DNA of 64,000 bases, taken from Roseobacter sp. MH60115. GTDB lineage: Bacteria > Pseudomonadota > Alphaproteobacteria > Rhodobacterales > Rhodobacteraceae. The translations under genes and the position numbers were made by a program. Shown one piece after another: positions 1 through 8,880 of this stretch (the first letter of the stretch is position 1; each line of letters opens with the position of its first letter). The notes under the pieces were generated by a model. That model had not been told where the DNA came from and ran no database searches. It saw only the letters and a list, made by a program, of their open reading frames with translations. The stretch spans positions 1,054,001 to 1,118,000 of the forward strand of contig NZ_JADOBQ010000001.1 of NCBI RefSeq assembly GCF_015644665.1. Direction: 5' to 3'.

Positions 1-69
1 CCAGAGGCCTATGGCCGTGTGCCGCAGGCCGCTCCAGCCACGCCCCTTGCTGCGGGGGAGCGTCGCTGA
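1..69 (+). CDS. 3' end of an unidentified upstream gene (partial)
   Basis: An open frame runs from the window edge to a TGA at 67-69 and encodes 22 residues ending in GERR. The stop overlaps the ATG of the next gene (TGATG), which suggests translational coupling in one operon. Too little is visible to assign a family. Confidence 0.55.
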   Translation, partial: PEAYGRVPQAAPATPLAAGERR

Positions 70-959
70 TGGATCGCGTTGCCCTTTCAGAAACGCTCGA
101 CTTCAGCCGCATTGTCTATGGCATGTGGCGGCTTGCCGATGATGACGACACCTCGCCTGCGCATGTGCGGGCCAAGATCGACGCCTGCCTTGCGCAGGGG
201 ATCACCACGATGGATCAGGCCGATATCTACGGCGGCTACGCGGCCGAAGAGGTACTGGGCGCGGCCCTCAAGGAAAGCCCCGGTCTGCGCGATGAGCTGG
301 AGATCGTGACGAAATGCGACATTGTCGCGCCTATCGGCAAGTATGCGGACCGCCGGGTCAAGTACTACGATACATCGGTGGCCCATATTCAAGCGAGTGT
401 CGAGGCCTCGCTGACCTACATGGGGATCGAGCAGATCGACCTGCTGCTGATCCACCGCCCTGACCCAATGATGGATGCCGCTGAAACCGGCGGCGCGCTG
501 GATGCGCTGATCCAGAGCGGCAAGATCAAAGCAGCGGGGGTGTCGAATTTCCGCCCGTGGGATTGGGACTTGTTGCAATCGGCGATGACCAACCCGCTGG
601 TCACCAATCAGATCGAGATCAGCCTCGCCGCTCGCGATTGCTTTACCAACGGCGATCTGGCGCACCTGCAGCAGCATCACATCAGCCCGATGGCCTGGTC
701 GCCGCTGGGCGGCGGCAGCCTGATGACCGACGACAGTGCCGTCGCGCAACAGATGGATGCCCTCGCGCAGGCGCAGGGCTTGGACCGTGCCGCTGTCGCC
801 GTGGCCTGGTTGCTGGCCCATCCGGCGGGCATCCTGCCGGTCATGGGCACCAACACCCTGTCGCGCATCGCCACATTCAGCGATGCGCTCAACGTCGAGA
901 TGGACCGCCAGACGTGGTTCGAACTTTACGAGGCCGCAAACGGTCAGGAGGTGCCATGA
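69..959 (+). CDS. aldo/keto reductase (YdhF-like)
   Basis: The 296-residue product is a NADPH-dependent carbonyl reductase of the aldo/keto reductase superfamily, a cytosolic TIM barrel. The N-terminal part carries the D-Q-A-D-I-Y-G-G catalytic segment (about residues 48-56), the usual lysine in IVTKCD (about 79-84), and the strand LLLIHRPDP (about 125-133) that supplies the catalytic histidine. GVSNF and a C-terminal PVMGT segment fit cofactor binding. The overall pattern is closest to the YdhF-type branch. Its start overlaps the upstream stop and its stop overlaps the start of the flavin reductase gene (ATGA), so the genes are probably co-transcribed with the TRAP transporter downstream. 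The physiological substrate is unknown; context suggests a carbonyl compound related to what the TRAP system imports. Confidence 0.88.
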   Translation: MDRVALSETLDFSRIVYGMWRLADDDDTSPAHVRAKIDACLAQGITTMDQADIYGGYAAEEVLGAALKESPGLRDELEIVTKCDIVAPIGKYADRRVKYYDTSVAHIQASVEASLTYMGIEQIDLLLIHRPDPMMDAAETGGALDALIQSGKIKAAGVSNFRPWDWDLLQSAMTNPLVTNQIEISLAARDCFTNGDLAHLQQHHISPMAWSPLGGGSLMTDDSAVAQQMDALAQAQGLDRAAVAVAWLLAHPAGILPVMGTNTLSRIATFSDALNVEMDRQTWFELYEAANGQEVP

Positions 960-1483
960 TGGCGGATGGAACACGGACACTGGCCCGGTTGAACAGCTTC
1001 ATGCCGGGCCCGGATACGCAGAGACAGTTTCGCACAGCGCTCGGCCAGTTCGGCACCGGAGTCACAGTGGTGACGGCGCAGACGCCGACCGGTCCCATCG
1101 GGATGACTGCGAATTCATTCTCCAGCGTCTCGATGGAGCCGCCCCTGGTGTTGTGGTGCCCGGCGAAATCCTCCAGCCGCTATCCGCATTTCATCGCCGC
1201 CAAGCACTTTGCGATCCACGTCATGGGGATCGAGCACGAAGAGATCACCATGGGCTTTGCCAAATCCGGACAGGCCTTTGACGGGCTCGATGTGACACTC
1301 AATGCCGAGGGTGTGCCGCTGCTGGGCGATTGTCTCGCCCGCTTCGAATGCACCACTCACCAGATCCACGACGCAGGCGACCATTCGATCGTTCTGGGCC
1401 GCGTGCGCTCAGCTGCGTTCCGGGAGGGGGACGCGCTGATTTTTTGCCAAGGCCGCTTCAGACGGTTTGACAATCAGGCCTAA
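956..1483 (+). CDS. flavin reductase family protein (FMN-binding split barrel)
   Basis: The 175-residue protein belongs to the flavin reductase-like split-barrel family, which reduces FMN or FAD with NAD(P)H, often to feed a two-component monooxygenase. The family core is clear: GTGVTVVTAQTPTGPIGMTA followed by NSFSSVS, the PPLVLW strand, and a late GDHSIVLGRV segment. The start at 956 overlaps the preceding stop as ATGA and follows a strong AGGAGG ribosome site. The frame stays open upstream, but that part is a shadow of the reductase gene. A paralog of identical predicted length lies at 35783-36310. No monooxygenase partner is visible here; it may be the gene cut at the window edge. Confidence 0.88.
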   Translation: MMADGTRTLARLNSFMPGPDTQRQFRTALGQFGTGVTVVTAQTPTGPIGMTANSFSSVSMEPPLVLWCPAKSSSRYPHFIAAKHFAIHVMGIEHEEITMGFAKSGQAFDGLDVTLNAEGVPLLGDCLARFECTTHQIHDAGDHSIVLGRVRSAAFREGDALIFCQGRFRRFDNQA

Positions 1484-1500
1484 AAGGCCAACCAATGGAG

Positions 1501-1521
1501 CGTGCGGGGAAAACCCGCACG
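1501..1521 (+). other. intercistronic hairpin before the TRAP genes
   Basis: A perfect 8-bp inverted repeat (CGTGCGGG, loop GAAAA, CCCGCACG) lies between the flavin reductase and the TRAP genes. There is no T-run, so it looks more like an mRNA processing or stability element, or a weak attenuator, than a terminator. Confidence 0.5.
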
Positions 1522-1563
1522 TCGTGACCCGGAATACCCGGGCACAAGGGAGGAGGCTCCGGA

Positions 1564-2154
1564 ATGGGAGCATTGCTGGCGGTGATGACACCGCTCAGGC
1601 TGGTCAATGAGGCCGTGCTCAAACTGGGCAGGGGCCTCGGCGTGGTGGCTGTGGCGCTTATGGTCACGGCGATCCTCATTCAGGTGTTCTACCGCTATGT
1701 GCTGAACAATGCGCTGCCTTGGCCCGATGAGGCGGCGCGGTTTTGCATGCTGTGGATGACCGGACTGATGGCGCCCACCGCCTTCCGGCGCGGCGGATTC
1801 GTGGCCATCGACACGGTCGTGCGGTTGCTACCAGAGCGTTTGGGCGCCCTGATTTCGCTGATCTTGCTGTTCCTCAGCCTTGGTGTCTTGATCGTCGCGG
1901 TGCAGATTGGCTGGTCGGAAGTCACCGGATTTGCTGGAAAATTCGCAACCGCCGCCCTGTACTTGCCCACAGACCTGAGCTTTGAGAGCTGGTTCCGCGT
2001 GCCGCGCAGCTGGATGATGGCGTCGCTGCTCTTTGGGGTGACCGCGCTGATTTCGGTGAACATCGAGCTGATCCTGCGCGCGCTCGTCAAGATGATGGGC
2101 GGGGCAGAGGCCTTGCCGCCGATTGCGCTCGAAGAGCAGGTAGGAGCTGAATAA
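1564..2154 (+). CDS. TRAP transporter small permease (DctQ family)
   Basis: The 196-residue protein has the four hydrophobic segments of DctQ-type subunits (about residues 20-45, 60-80, 92-115, 148-170). The second is preceded by the family-typical LPWPDEAARFCMLWM stretch. It associates with the DctM permease and the periplasmic binding protein to import an organic acid by Na+ or H+ symport. A GGGAGGAGG ribosome site precedes the ATG. The stop overlaps the start of the large permease (TAATG), so the subunits are translationally coupled. Confidence 0.9.
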   Translation: MGALLAVMTPLRLVNEAVLKLGRGLGVVAVALMVTAILIQVFYRYVLNNALPWPDEAARFCMLWMTGLMAPTAFRRGGFVAIDTVVRLLPERLGALISLILLFLSLGVLIVAVQIGWSEVTGFAGKFATAALYLPTDLSFESWFRVPRSWMMASLLFGVTALISVNIELILRALVKMMGGAEALPPIALEEQVGAE

Positions 2155-3443
2155 TGCTGGTCTGGTTCCTCCCGCTCTTCCTGCTGTTCCTGATGATCGG
2201 CCTGCCGGTGTTCTTTGGCCTGCTGGCCGCTCCGGGCATCTTGCTGTGGCTGAACGGGCAGGAGCGGGACATCACGCTGCTCTACCGCAACCTCTACAAC
2301 GGAATGGACAGTTTCCCGCTGATGGCGATCCCCTTCTTTATGCTTGCGGGCGAGCTGATGAACCGGGGCGGTATCACCATGCGGCTGGTGGAGTTTTCCC
2401 AAGCCATGATGGGTCATTTCCGGGGAGGGCTGGCCCATGTGAACATTCTCAGTTCCATGCTCTTTGCGGGCCTGTCGGGCTCCGCTGTGGCCGACACGTC
2501 TGCGTTGGGGTCGATGTTGATCCCCGCGATGGAAAAACAAGGCTACACTCGCCGCTTCGCCGCAGCCATCACTGCCGCCAGCTCCGTGATCGGGCCGATC
2601 ATTCCGCCGTCGGGCATTATGATTATCTACGCCTATGTGATGGGCGAGAGCGTCGCGGCGCTGTTCCTTGCAGGCATCGTGCCGGGGGTGATGGTGGGCC
2701 TTGGCCTGATGTTGATGGTGAAGTTCCAGGCCGACAAATATGACTTCCCGGTCGCCACGAAAAAGCATTCCTGGGGGGAACGCGGGCAGGCGAGCCTCAA
2801 GGCGTTTTTCCCGCTGCTGACGCCAGTGATCATCCTGGGCGGTATCCTTGCGGGTGTCTTTACACCGACCGAAGCGGCTGCTGTCGCCGTGGCTTATGCG
2901 CTGATCATTGGGCTTTTCGTGATGCGCACGCTGAAATTCAGCGACCTGCCGGATGTGCTGAACCGCGCGGGGATCACCTCTGCCGTGGTGCTGCTGCTTG
3001 TGGGGGCCGCAATGGCCTTCAAGACGGTCGTGAGCCTCAGCCACGCGCCTGAGACCATGGCGGAGTTCGTGCTCAGCCTCACGAGCAACCCGCTGATCCT
3101 GCTGTTCCTGATCAACCTGCTGCTGTTCATCGTGGGCATGTTCCTCGATGCGGGCCCTGCGATCATCATCCTTGGCCCGATCCTCGGCCCGATCTTCGTG
3201 AGCCTTGGGGTCGATCCGATCCACTTTGCGATCATCATGAGCGTGAACCTGACCGTGGGGCTGGCCACGCCGCCCATGGGGCTGGTGCTGTTCGTCGCCT
3301 CGTCGGTGTCAGGTGAACGGGTCGAGACCATCTCCAAGGCGATCCTGCCGTTTCTGGCCGTTGAAATACTGGTGATATTCCTGATTACCTACATACCGGC
3401 AATCTCCATGACGGTCCCGCGTCTGACGGGCTTCGCAAACTAA
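2154..3443 (+). CDS. TRAP transporter large permease (DctM family)
   Basis: The 429-residue polytopic protein is the transport subunit of a TRAP system, with about 12 membrane segments. It shows DctM hallmarks: the AIPFFMLAGELMNRGG segment near residues 57-72, a GLSGSAVADTSALGSMLIPAM region near 104-124, the IGPIIPPSGIMIIYAY loop, and NLTVGLATPPMGLVLF near the C terminus. Length and motif order match the family. It sits between its small subunit (1-bp overlap) and its binding protein 26 bp downstream. Confidence 0.93.
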   Translation: MLVWFLPLFLLFLMIGLPVFFGLLAAPGILLWLNGQERDITLLYRNLYNGMDSFPLMAIPFFMLAGELMNRGGITMRLVEFSQAMMGHFRGGLAHVNILSSMLFAGLSGSAVADTSALGSMLIPAMEKQGYTRRFAAAITAASSVIGPIIPPSGIMIIYAYVMGESVAALFLAGIVPGVMVGLGLMLMVKFQADKYDFPVATKKHSWGERGQASLKAFFPLLTPVIILGGILAGVFTPTEAAAVAVAYALIIGLFVMRTLKFSDLPDVLNRAGITSAVVLLLVGAAMAFKTVVSLSHAPETMAEFVLSLTSNPLILLFLINLLLFIVGMFLDAGPAIIILGPILGPIFVSLGVDPIHFAIIMSVNLTVGLATPPMGLVLFVASSVSGERVETISKAILPFLAVEILVIFLITYIPAISMTVPRLTGFAN

Positions 3444-3469
3444 AACCGATATCCAATGGGAGGACTAAA

Positions 3470-4528
3470 ATGATCAAAAACACCCTCAAATCGTTGACTG
3501 TCGCGGCCATGCTGGCCGGGTCCGCGATGGCGGCAGCGGCGCAGGACTACACGCTGCGTGCCACGGCCAATTCCAATGAGAATGACGAAGACTATGACGG
3601 CCTTGTGGTCTTCAAGAACTACGTGGAAGCGGCTTCCAACGGCGCCATTGCGGTGGAGCTCTTCATCGGTACACAGCTTTGCGGTAACGGCGCAGAGTGT
3701 CTGCAAGGCGTGGCCGACGGCACCATCGACATCTTTGTCTCCACCTCGGGCGGGGCCTCGGGCATCTTCCCATACGTCCAAGTGCTCGACCTGCCGTATC
3801 TGATGGCCGATGACCGGATTGCCGAACACGTGCTCTCGGGCGATTTCACCCGCAAGATGCGCGAGATGGCGCTGGAAGACTCCGGTGACTCGATCCGCCT
3901 GATGACCATCGGCAATACAGGCGGCTGGCGCAACTTTGCCAACACCAAGCGCCGGATAGCAGAGCCGTCGGACATGGAAGGTCTGAAGATCCGCACCGTG
4001 GTCGCCGACCTGCCGCAGGAGCTTGTGAAAGCCCTCGGCGCTGCCCCCACGCCGATCCCATGGCCTGAACTCTTCACGTCGTTCCAGACCGGCGTGGTCG
4101 AAGGCTCCAAGAACGGCATCACCGACATCATGGGCATGAAATTCCCCGACGCGGGCCTGAAATATGTCACCCTGGACGGCCACGCCTATATGGGTGCGCT
4201 GTGGTGGATGAGCAATGCGCGCTTCCAGGAGATGCCGGAAGATATGCGCCGCGTCGTGGTCGATGGCTTCTACGCGCTGCAACAGGCAACCTTCGCCTCA
4301 CCCAAGCGCAAATCCATCGCGGCCTATGAACAGTTTGTGGCCGAAGGCGGTGACCTCTACGTGCCGACACCGGAACAGAAAGCCGCCTTCAAGGAAGGGG
4401 CCGCCCCGGTGTTCGACTGGTTCAAGGGCAACGTTGGTCGCGGTGAGGAAATCTTCGACGCGCTGACCGCTGCGGTTGCCGAAGCGGAAGAAGAGATCGG
4501 CGCCGCTCGCGCAGCCGACCTGAACTGA
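3470..4528 (+). CDS. TRAP transporter substrate-binding protein (DctP family)
   Basis: The 352-residue protein starts with a Sec signal peptide (basic MIKNTLK, hydrophobic core, cleavage probably after AMAAAAQ) and folds as a DctP periplasmic receptor. The GLKIRT segment supplies the conserved arginine that normally pairs with a substrate carboxylate, and the VPxPxPWPELFTSFQTGVVEG-like stretch is the usual hinge and helix. A good ribosome site (GGGAGGA) precedes the ATG. Here the receptor gene follows the permeases instead of leading them. The ligand is unknown; a carboxylate is likely from the family and the arginine. The gene is followed by a strong hairpin. Confidence 0.9.
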   Translation: MIKNTLKSLTVAAMLAGSAMAAAAQDYTLRATANSNENDEDYDGLVVFKNYVEAASNGAIAVELFIGTQLCGNGAECLQGVADGTIDIFVSTSGGASGIFPYVQVLDLPYLMADDRIAEHVLSGDFTRKMREMALEDSGDSIRLMTIGNTGGWRNFANTKRRIAEPSDMEGLKIRTVVADLPQELVKALGAAPTPIPWPELFTSFQTGVVEGSKNGITDIMGMKFPDAGLKYVTLDGHAYMGALWWMSNARFQEMPEDMRRVVVDGFYALQQATFASPKRKSIAAYEQFVAEGGDLYVPTPEQKAAFKEGAAPVFDWFKGNVGRGEEIFDALTAAVAEAEEEIGAARAADLN

Positions 4529-4543
4529 CACCAGCGTAGCTCC

Positions 4544-4571
4544 GAGAGGGCCTGTCCATGCGGGCCCTCTC
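4544..4571. terminator. likely bidirectional terminator
   Basis: A 9-bp perfect GC-rich stem (GAGAGGGCC / GGCCCTCTC) with a 10-base loop starts 15 bp after the TRAP receptor stop. The following CATCATTGTT is only modestly T-rich. It separates this operon from the opposing Sel1-repeat gene and could serve both strands. Confidence 0.65.
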
Positions 4572-4648
4572 CATCATTGTTCCAAAAATATGCCCGGCGG
4601 CGCGATCTGACACAGGCGCAACACCAGAGGTTTGAAAGCCTCGGCGGC

Positions 4649-5119
4649 CTAGCGGAACGGATACATCCAGACCTTGTAGTCGGCCACCAGAACATGCGCT
4701 TTTTCGATCTCTTCCTGCGTCATCTTCTTCACAACCTCTTCCAGGCTGATCGCCGCGTCCGGGTCGCCACCAATCGCCGACAGCGTGTACCACATGTAGG
4801 CGCGGACCAGATCAGGCGCCGGCATCCCGCGCCCGACCTCATAGTACCAGCCGACGCCGGACTGCGCGCCGGGATGCCCCTTCATCGCCGAGCGCAGATA
4901 CCACTCGAAGGCCCGGATGTCGTCGCGCGGCAGCCCCAGCCCCATGGCGTACATCACACCGATCAACTCTTCAGCATCCGCATTGCCCGACCGCGCCGCG
5001 GGCCAGAGCGCGTCATAGGCCTCCTCAAAGCGGCCTTCTTCCATCATGTCGCGCGCCTCTTCGATCTCTGCAAAGGCCGGGGCCGCAAGCAGCGCAAGCA
5101 AAAGACATATGGTGCGCAT
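4649..5119 (-). CDS. secreted Sel1-like repeat (TPR) protein
   Basis: The 156-residue protein has a clean signal peptide (MRTICLLLALLAAPAFA) and then Sel1-like repeats, recognisable by motifs such as AEELIGVMYAMGLGLPRD and AQSGVGWYYEVGRGMP. These 36-residue helical hairpins mediate protein contacts, so it is probably a periplasmic adaptor. A CAGGAG ribosome site lies upstream of the ATG. Its start codon is only a few bases from the putative start of the divergent di-heme peroxidase gene, so each promoter must lie inside the other's coding sequence unless one start is misplaced. Confidence 0.82.
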   Translation of the reverse strand: MRTICLLLALLAAPAFAEIEEARDMMEEGRFEEAYDALWPAARSGNADAEELIGVMYAMGLGLPRDDIRAFEWYLRSAMKGHPGAQSGVGWYYEVGRGMPAPDLVRAYMWYTLSAIGGDPDAAISLEEVVKKMTQEEIEKAHVLVADYKVWMYPFR

Positions 5120-5125
5120 GGGATC

Positions 5126-6406
5126 GTGATCTCCTGTTTAACCTCCGCTGCCATGGCGGGCGATCTGCCGGCCGCCTTGACCTCCGCCGACTTTCTTGAC
5201 TTCGACCGCGATCAGGCCGCACTGGGCCAGTCCTTGTTCTACGATACCATCCTGTCGGGCAACCGGAATATCTCTTGCGCTCATTGTCACCACCCGGATT
5301 TTGGCACTGGCGACGGTCTGAGCCTTGGTATCGGCGAGGGGGGGCAGGGGCTTGGGCCTGACCGCACGCCCGGTACGGACCTATCGCGTATCGCCAAACG
5401 GATCCCGCGCAACGCACCGGGGCTCTGGAACCTCGGCGCACGCGATCTGACGGTGATGTTTCACGACGGGCGGCTGAGCACCTCCGATCTCTTCGGCAAC
5501 GGCTTCAATTCCCCGGCGGAGGAATGGCTGCCGCAAGGGCTGAACTCGCTGCTGGCGGCCCAAGCCCTGTTTCCACTGGTGGCGCAGTTCGAGATGGCGG
5601 GGAACCCCGGAGAGAACGAGGTCATCGGCGCGGTTCATGACCGCATCGACAACGCCTGGCCGATCCTCGCCAAACGGGTGCGTACGGAGAGCGACTACGG
5701 TCGGCGCTTTGTGGCGGCTTTCGATCACATCGAGACGCCGGAAGAGGTGACCATCGTCGAGATTGCCAATGCACTCGCTGCCTTCATGGCCATCGAATGG
5801 ACCAGCATCGACAGCCCCTTTGACCAGTATCTTGCTGGCGACAGCGCCGCGCTGTCGGCGGAGCAGAAAGCAGGCATGGATCTGTTTTATGGCAAGGCAG
5901 CGTGCAGCACCTGCCATGCGGGGCCGCTAATGAGCGATCAGAAGTTCCACGCCCTGGGGCTGCCCGCGTTCGGCCCGGGGCGCACCCGAGTGTTTGATCC
6001 CTATGCCCGCGACGTGGGGCGCATGGGCGAGAGCAACCGGCTCGACGACGCCTACGCTTTCCGCACGCCGATGCTGCGCAACGTGGCGTTGACCGCGCCC
6101 TATGGGCACAACGGCGCCTATGCAACACTCGACGCCATGGTACGACATCATCTCGACCCCGGTGCCATGCGCTATATCTGGCAAAAGCAGGACGCAAATC
6201 TGCCAGAGGTGCCATGGTTGGCCGCGACGGACTTCATCATCCAATCGGACAGGCGTGAAATGGCCCGTCAGGCGCGGTCTGTGCCCGAACGGGGGCCAGA
6301 CCTGACTGAGGCGGAAATCGCTCAGATCGTGGCATTTCTGAACAGCCTCACCGGCACCACGGTCGACACACCGCCCTTCGGCGTGCCAGCGTGGTTCAAG
6401 CCCTAA
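5126..6406 (+). CDS. di-heme cytochrome c peroxidase / MauG family protein
   Basis: The product is a periplasmic c-type cytochrome with two CxxCH heme sites, CAHCH (about residues 51-55 from the chosen start) and CSTCH in the second domain. It also has the family-typical RTPMLRNVALTAPYGHNG segment near the C terminus. Members reduce hydrogen peroxide or oxidise protein substrates. The start is uncertain. GTG at 5126 gives a short hydrophobic leader ending SAAMA; ATG at 5153 would remove it. No good ribosome site precedes either, and a cytochrome c must be exported. The 3' end overlaps the convergent glucosidase gene by 11 bp. The frame is open further upstream, but that part is antisense to the Sel1-repeat gene. 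Confidence 0.82.
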   Translation: MISCLTSAAMAGDLPAALTSADFLDFDRDQAALGQSLFYDTILSGNRNISCAHCHHPDFGTGDGLSLGIGEGGQGLGPDRTPGTDLSRIAKRIPRNAPGLWNLGARDLTVMFHDGRLSTSDLFGNGFNSPAEEWLPQGLNSLLAAQALFPLVAQFEMAGNPGENEVIGAVHDRIDNAWPILAKRVRTESDYGRRFVAAFDHIETPEEVTIVEIANALAAFMAIEWTSIDSPFDQYLAGDSAALSAEQKAGMDLFYGKAACSTCHAGPLMSDQKFHALGLPAFGPGRTRVFDPYARDVGRMGESNRLDDAYAFRTPMLRNVALTAPYGHNGAYATLDAMVRHHLDPGAMRYIWQKQDANLPEVPWLAATDFIIQSDRREMARQARSVPERGPDLTEAEIAQIVAFLNSLTGTTVDTPPFGVPAWFKP

Positions 6407-7709
6407 GCGCCTCGGCCAGCGCGCGATAAGACGCCTTCGGTGTCCGCTCCAGCGTGTCAAAATCCACATGGATCAGACCAAAGCGCTTCTCGTATCCCAG
6501 CGCCCATTCATAGTTGTCCATGAGCGACCAGAAGGTATAGCCGGCCAGCGGCACGCCCTCACTCATGGCCTCGCGGGCCGCAGCGATATGGGCGTTCAGA
6601 TAGTTGATCCGCGCCTGATCTGGCACGCCGACTTCGTCCGGATTCGCCATGCCGTTCTCGGTCACATAGAGCGGCAGGCCCTTGGTGTAGGTCTCATGCA
6701 CCCATGTCAGGAAGTGATGCAGGCCCTTGGGGAAGATCTCCCAGCCCATCTGTGTCTTGGGCAGCGGGCCCTCGACCTCTTCATGCGCGGGCCAAGGGCC
6801 GTCAACCGGGGCGATCCGCTTGCAGGTGTAATAATTCAGCCCGCACCAATCCAACGGCTGGCCGATCAGATCGAAATCCTCTTCCCAGCCCTTGGGCATA
6901 TGCGGGGCGAGGCCCTCCATCACGTCGTCGGGGTAGGCGCCCTTGAAGAGCCCGGCGAGGAAAAACCGGTTATAGTAGCCATCGTAGAGCTGTGCGGCCG
7001 CAGCCGCTTCGGGCGTGTCGTCCACCGGGTGTGCATATTCGAAGTTGCACACGGCGCCCAGGTTTTTCACTCCAAGGGCGCGCATCGCCTGGATTGCCCG
7101 GCCATGCCCGGTCAGCACGTGGTGCATCGCATGGGCTGTCGCCCGGATATCGCGCAGGCCGGGCGCATGATGGCCCATGAAATGCGACAGCCAGCCCACA
7201 CACCAGGGCTCGTTGATGGGGGCTGCGCTGAACACCCGGTCCCCGATGCGTTTCATGATCACGGTGGTGTAGTCGGCCAGCCAATGCGAGATATCCGGAT
7301 TGCGCCAGCCGCCCAGATCGGCCAGCGCCACCGGCAACTCCCAGTGATAGAGCGTCACCATCGGGTTCAGTCCCCGCGCCAGCAGCCCGTCGACCAGCCG
7401 GTCGTAGAAGTCGAGACCTTCCTCGTTTGGCGTGCCGCGCCCCTCCGGCAGCACCCGCGCCCAGCTGGTCGAAAACCGGTAGGCATCGAGCCCCAGCGCC
7501 TGCATCAGGTCAAGGTCTTCCTCCCAGCGGTGATAGTGGTCGCAGGCGATGTCACCATTCTCCGCCCGCACCACATTGCCCGGCGTGGCGGCGAAAGTAT
7601 CCCAATGCGTCTTGCCAGCGCCACCAAAGCTGTGCCCCTCGATCTGATAGCTGGAGGTGGCTGCGGCAAATTGAAAATCTGCCGGGAAGTCGGATCGCTT
7701 GAAGTCCAT
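6396..7709 (-). CDS. GH1 beta-glucosidase-type glycosidase
   Basis: The 437-residue enzyme is a glycoside hydrolase family 1 TIM barrel, a retaining exo-beta-glycosidase. The acid/base glutamate is in INEPW (E167) and the nucleophile in VTENG (E351). The N-terminal sugar-binding SSYQIEG and the WSLMDNYEWALGYEKRFG segment near the C terminus are typical. It has no signal peptide, so it is cytosolic. The ATG at 7709 follows AAAGGA; the open frame extends upstream only as a shadow of the regulator gene. It lies 10 bp downstream of the LacI-type gene and so is probably co-transcribed with it, implying that beta-glucosides or disaccharides taken up by the adjacent Agl transporter are also hydrolysed. 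Confidence 0.92.
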   Translation of the reverse strand: MDFKRSDFPADFQFAAATSSYQIEGHSFGGAGKTHWDTFAATPGNVVRAENGDIACDHYHRWEEDLDLMQALGLDAYRFSTSWARVLPEGRGTPNEEGLDFYDRLVDGLLARGLNPMVTLYHWELPVALADLGGWRNPDISHWLADYTTVIMKRIGDRVFSAAPINEPWCVGWLSHFMGHHAPGLRDIRATAHAMHHVLTGHGRAIQAMRALGVKNLGAVCNFEYAHPVDDTPEAAAAAQLYDGYYNRFFLAGLFKGAYPDDVMEGLAPHMPKGWEEDFDLIGQPLDWCGLNYYTCKRIAPVDGPWPAHEEVEGPLPKTQMGWEIFPKGLHHFLTWVHETYTKGLPLYVTENGMANPDEVGVPDQARINYLNAHIAAAREAMSEGVPLAGYTFWSLMDNYEWALGYEKRFGLIHVDFDTLERTPKASYRALAEALRA

Positions 7710-7719
7710 CAGATGTCCT

Positions 7720-8742
7720 TTAGGGGCAGGGGCCGGTCGATGCGCCGATGGCAAGCTCTGCATCCCAGAGCTCGGTGCGTATCTTGTGATCGGGGTGCGC
7801 AATCTGGTCAATAAGCAATTCCGCGCATCGGCGGCCCGCTGCGCGTACCGAAGAGTGCACGGCGGTGAAGACGGGCCGGGTCTTGCCATTGGGCAGGTAG
7901 GAGATTTCATCGTCAAAACAGAGGACCGAAATGTCTCGGCCCATGACCAGCCCGCGCTCGTGCAGCGCCCTGCGGATGCCAAGCGCAGAGACGATGGAGG
8001 AGGCAACGAAAGCGGTCGGTGGCGTGGCGCTGTCCAGCATTTCCTGGGTGGCCAAATGGCCGTAGGGCTCACTCATCTCGCCAGAGCGCATGAGCGCGGA
8101 ATCCGGGGCGATCCCGGCAGCGCTGAGCGCTGCCAGGTAGCCATCGCGCCGACGCTGCGCAAAATCCATCCGCTCCTCGCCATTGATCAACCCGATCCGC
8201 CGATGCCCCAGATCCAGCAAGTGCCGCGTGCCGGTTTCGATCGCGCGCTTGTTGTTCACGTCCAGCCAGGAATAGGGCGTGGTGACTTCCGATGCGCGCC
8301 CGTGCACCAGAAACGGGATGTCGAGGTCTGCGAGAAAGGCGATCCGCGGATCGTCCCGCGCCGGGGAATGTACGATAATGCCATCGACCGCCCCCTTGTC
8401 CGCAACACCCCGGTAGGCGCTCAACTCGTCTTCATCGCGCACCAGAGAAAGGCTCATGCTATAGCCATGCTGGGCATAGATTTCACCGGCCCCGGCGATG
8501 AAATCGGCAAAGACGATGTTCACCATCTCGTTCTGTTTGGAGAAGGGGATGATGTGCCCGATGGACATCGACCGCCCCGTCGCCAGCGTACGGGCCCGGA
8601 TGTTGGGGCGGTAGTTGAATTCCGCCGCCGCCGCCGTGACCCGCTTGCGGGTTTCCTCGTTGACTTCCGGGTACCCGTTCAGCGCGCGGCTGACGGTGGT
8701 CTGGGACAGGTTCAGCCGTTTGGAAAGCTCGCGTAGATTCAT
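7720..8742 (-). CDS. aglR: LacI-family regulator of alpha-glucoside use (AglR)
   Basis: The 340-residue protein starts with the LacI helix-turn-helix (NLRELSKRLNLSQTTVSRAL, ending near residue 45 with the hinge helix) followed by a periplasmic-binding-protein-like sugar sensor domain. The start at 8742 gives the standard LacI N terminus; a longer frame exists but adds only unconserved residues. It is divergent from aglE, as aglR is in Sinorhizobium meliloti, and a perfect LacI-type palindrome lies at 8919-8930 in the shared region. The gene probably also drives the GH1 glucosidase. Inference: it represses aglEFGAK until an alpha-glucoside binds. Confidence 0.88.
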   Translation of the reverse strand: MNLRELSKRLNLSQTTVSRALNGYPEVNEETRKRVTAAAAEFNYRPNIRARTLATGRSMSIGHIIPFSKQNEMVNIVFADFIAGAGEIYAQHGYSMSLSLVRDEDELSAYRGVADKGAVDGIIVHSPARDDPRIAFLADLDIPFLVHGRASEVTTPYSWLDVNNKRAIETGTRHLLDLGHRRIGLINGEERMDFAQRRRDGYLAALSAAGIAPDSALMRSGEMSEPYGHLATQEMLDSATPPTAFVASSIVSALGIRRALHERGLVMGRDISVLCFDDEISYLPNGKTRPVFTAVHSSVRAAGRRCAELLIDQIAHPDHKIRTELWDAELAIGASTGPCP

Positions 8743-8880
8743 AAGACCTGCAGTTTCATTTTTTGCCCTCAAACAGGCCACAGCCTAGGCAGCCCGCTGG
8801 CGCAGGTCAAAGCGGAAACGGCAGGACGGTTTCTCAGAGGCGCAGAGCATTGAAAACTTGTCCAGAAACCCAACCGCGAG

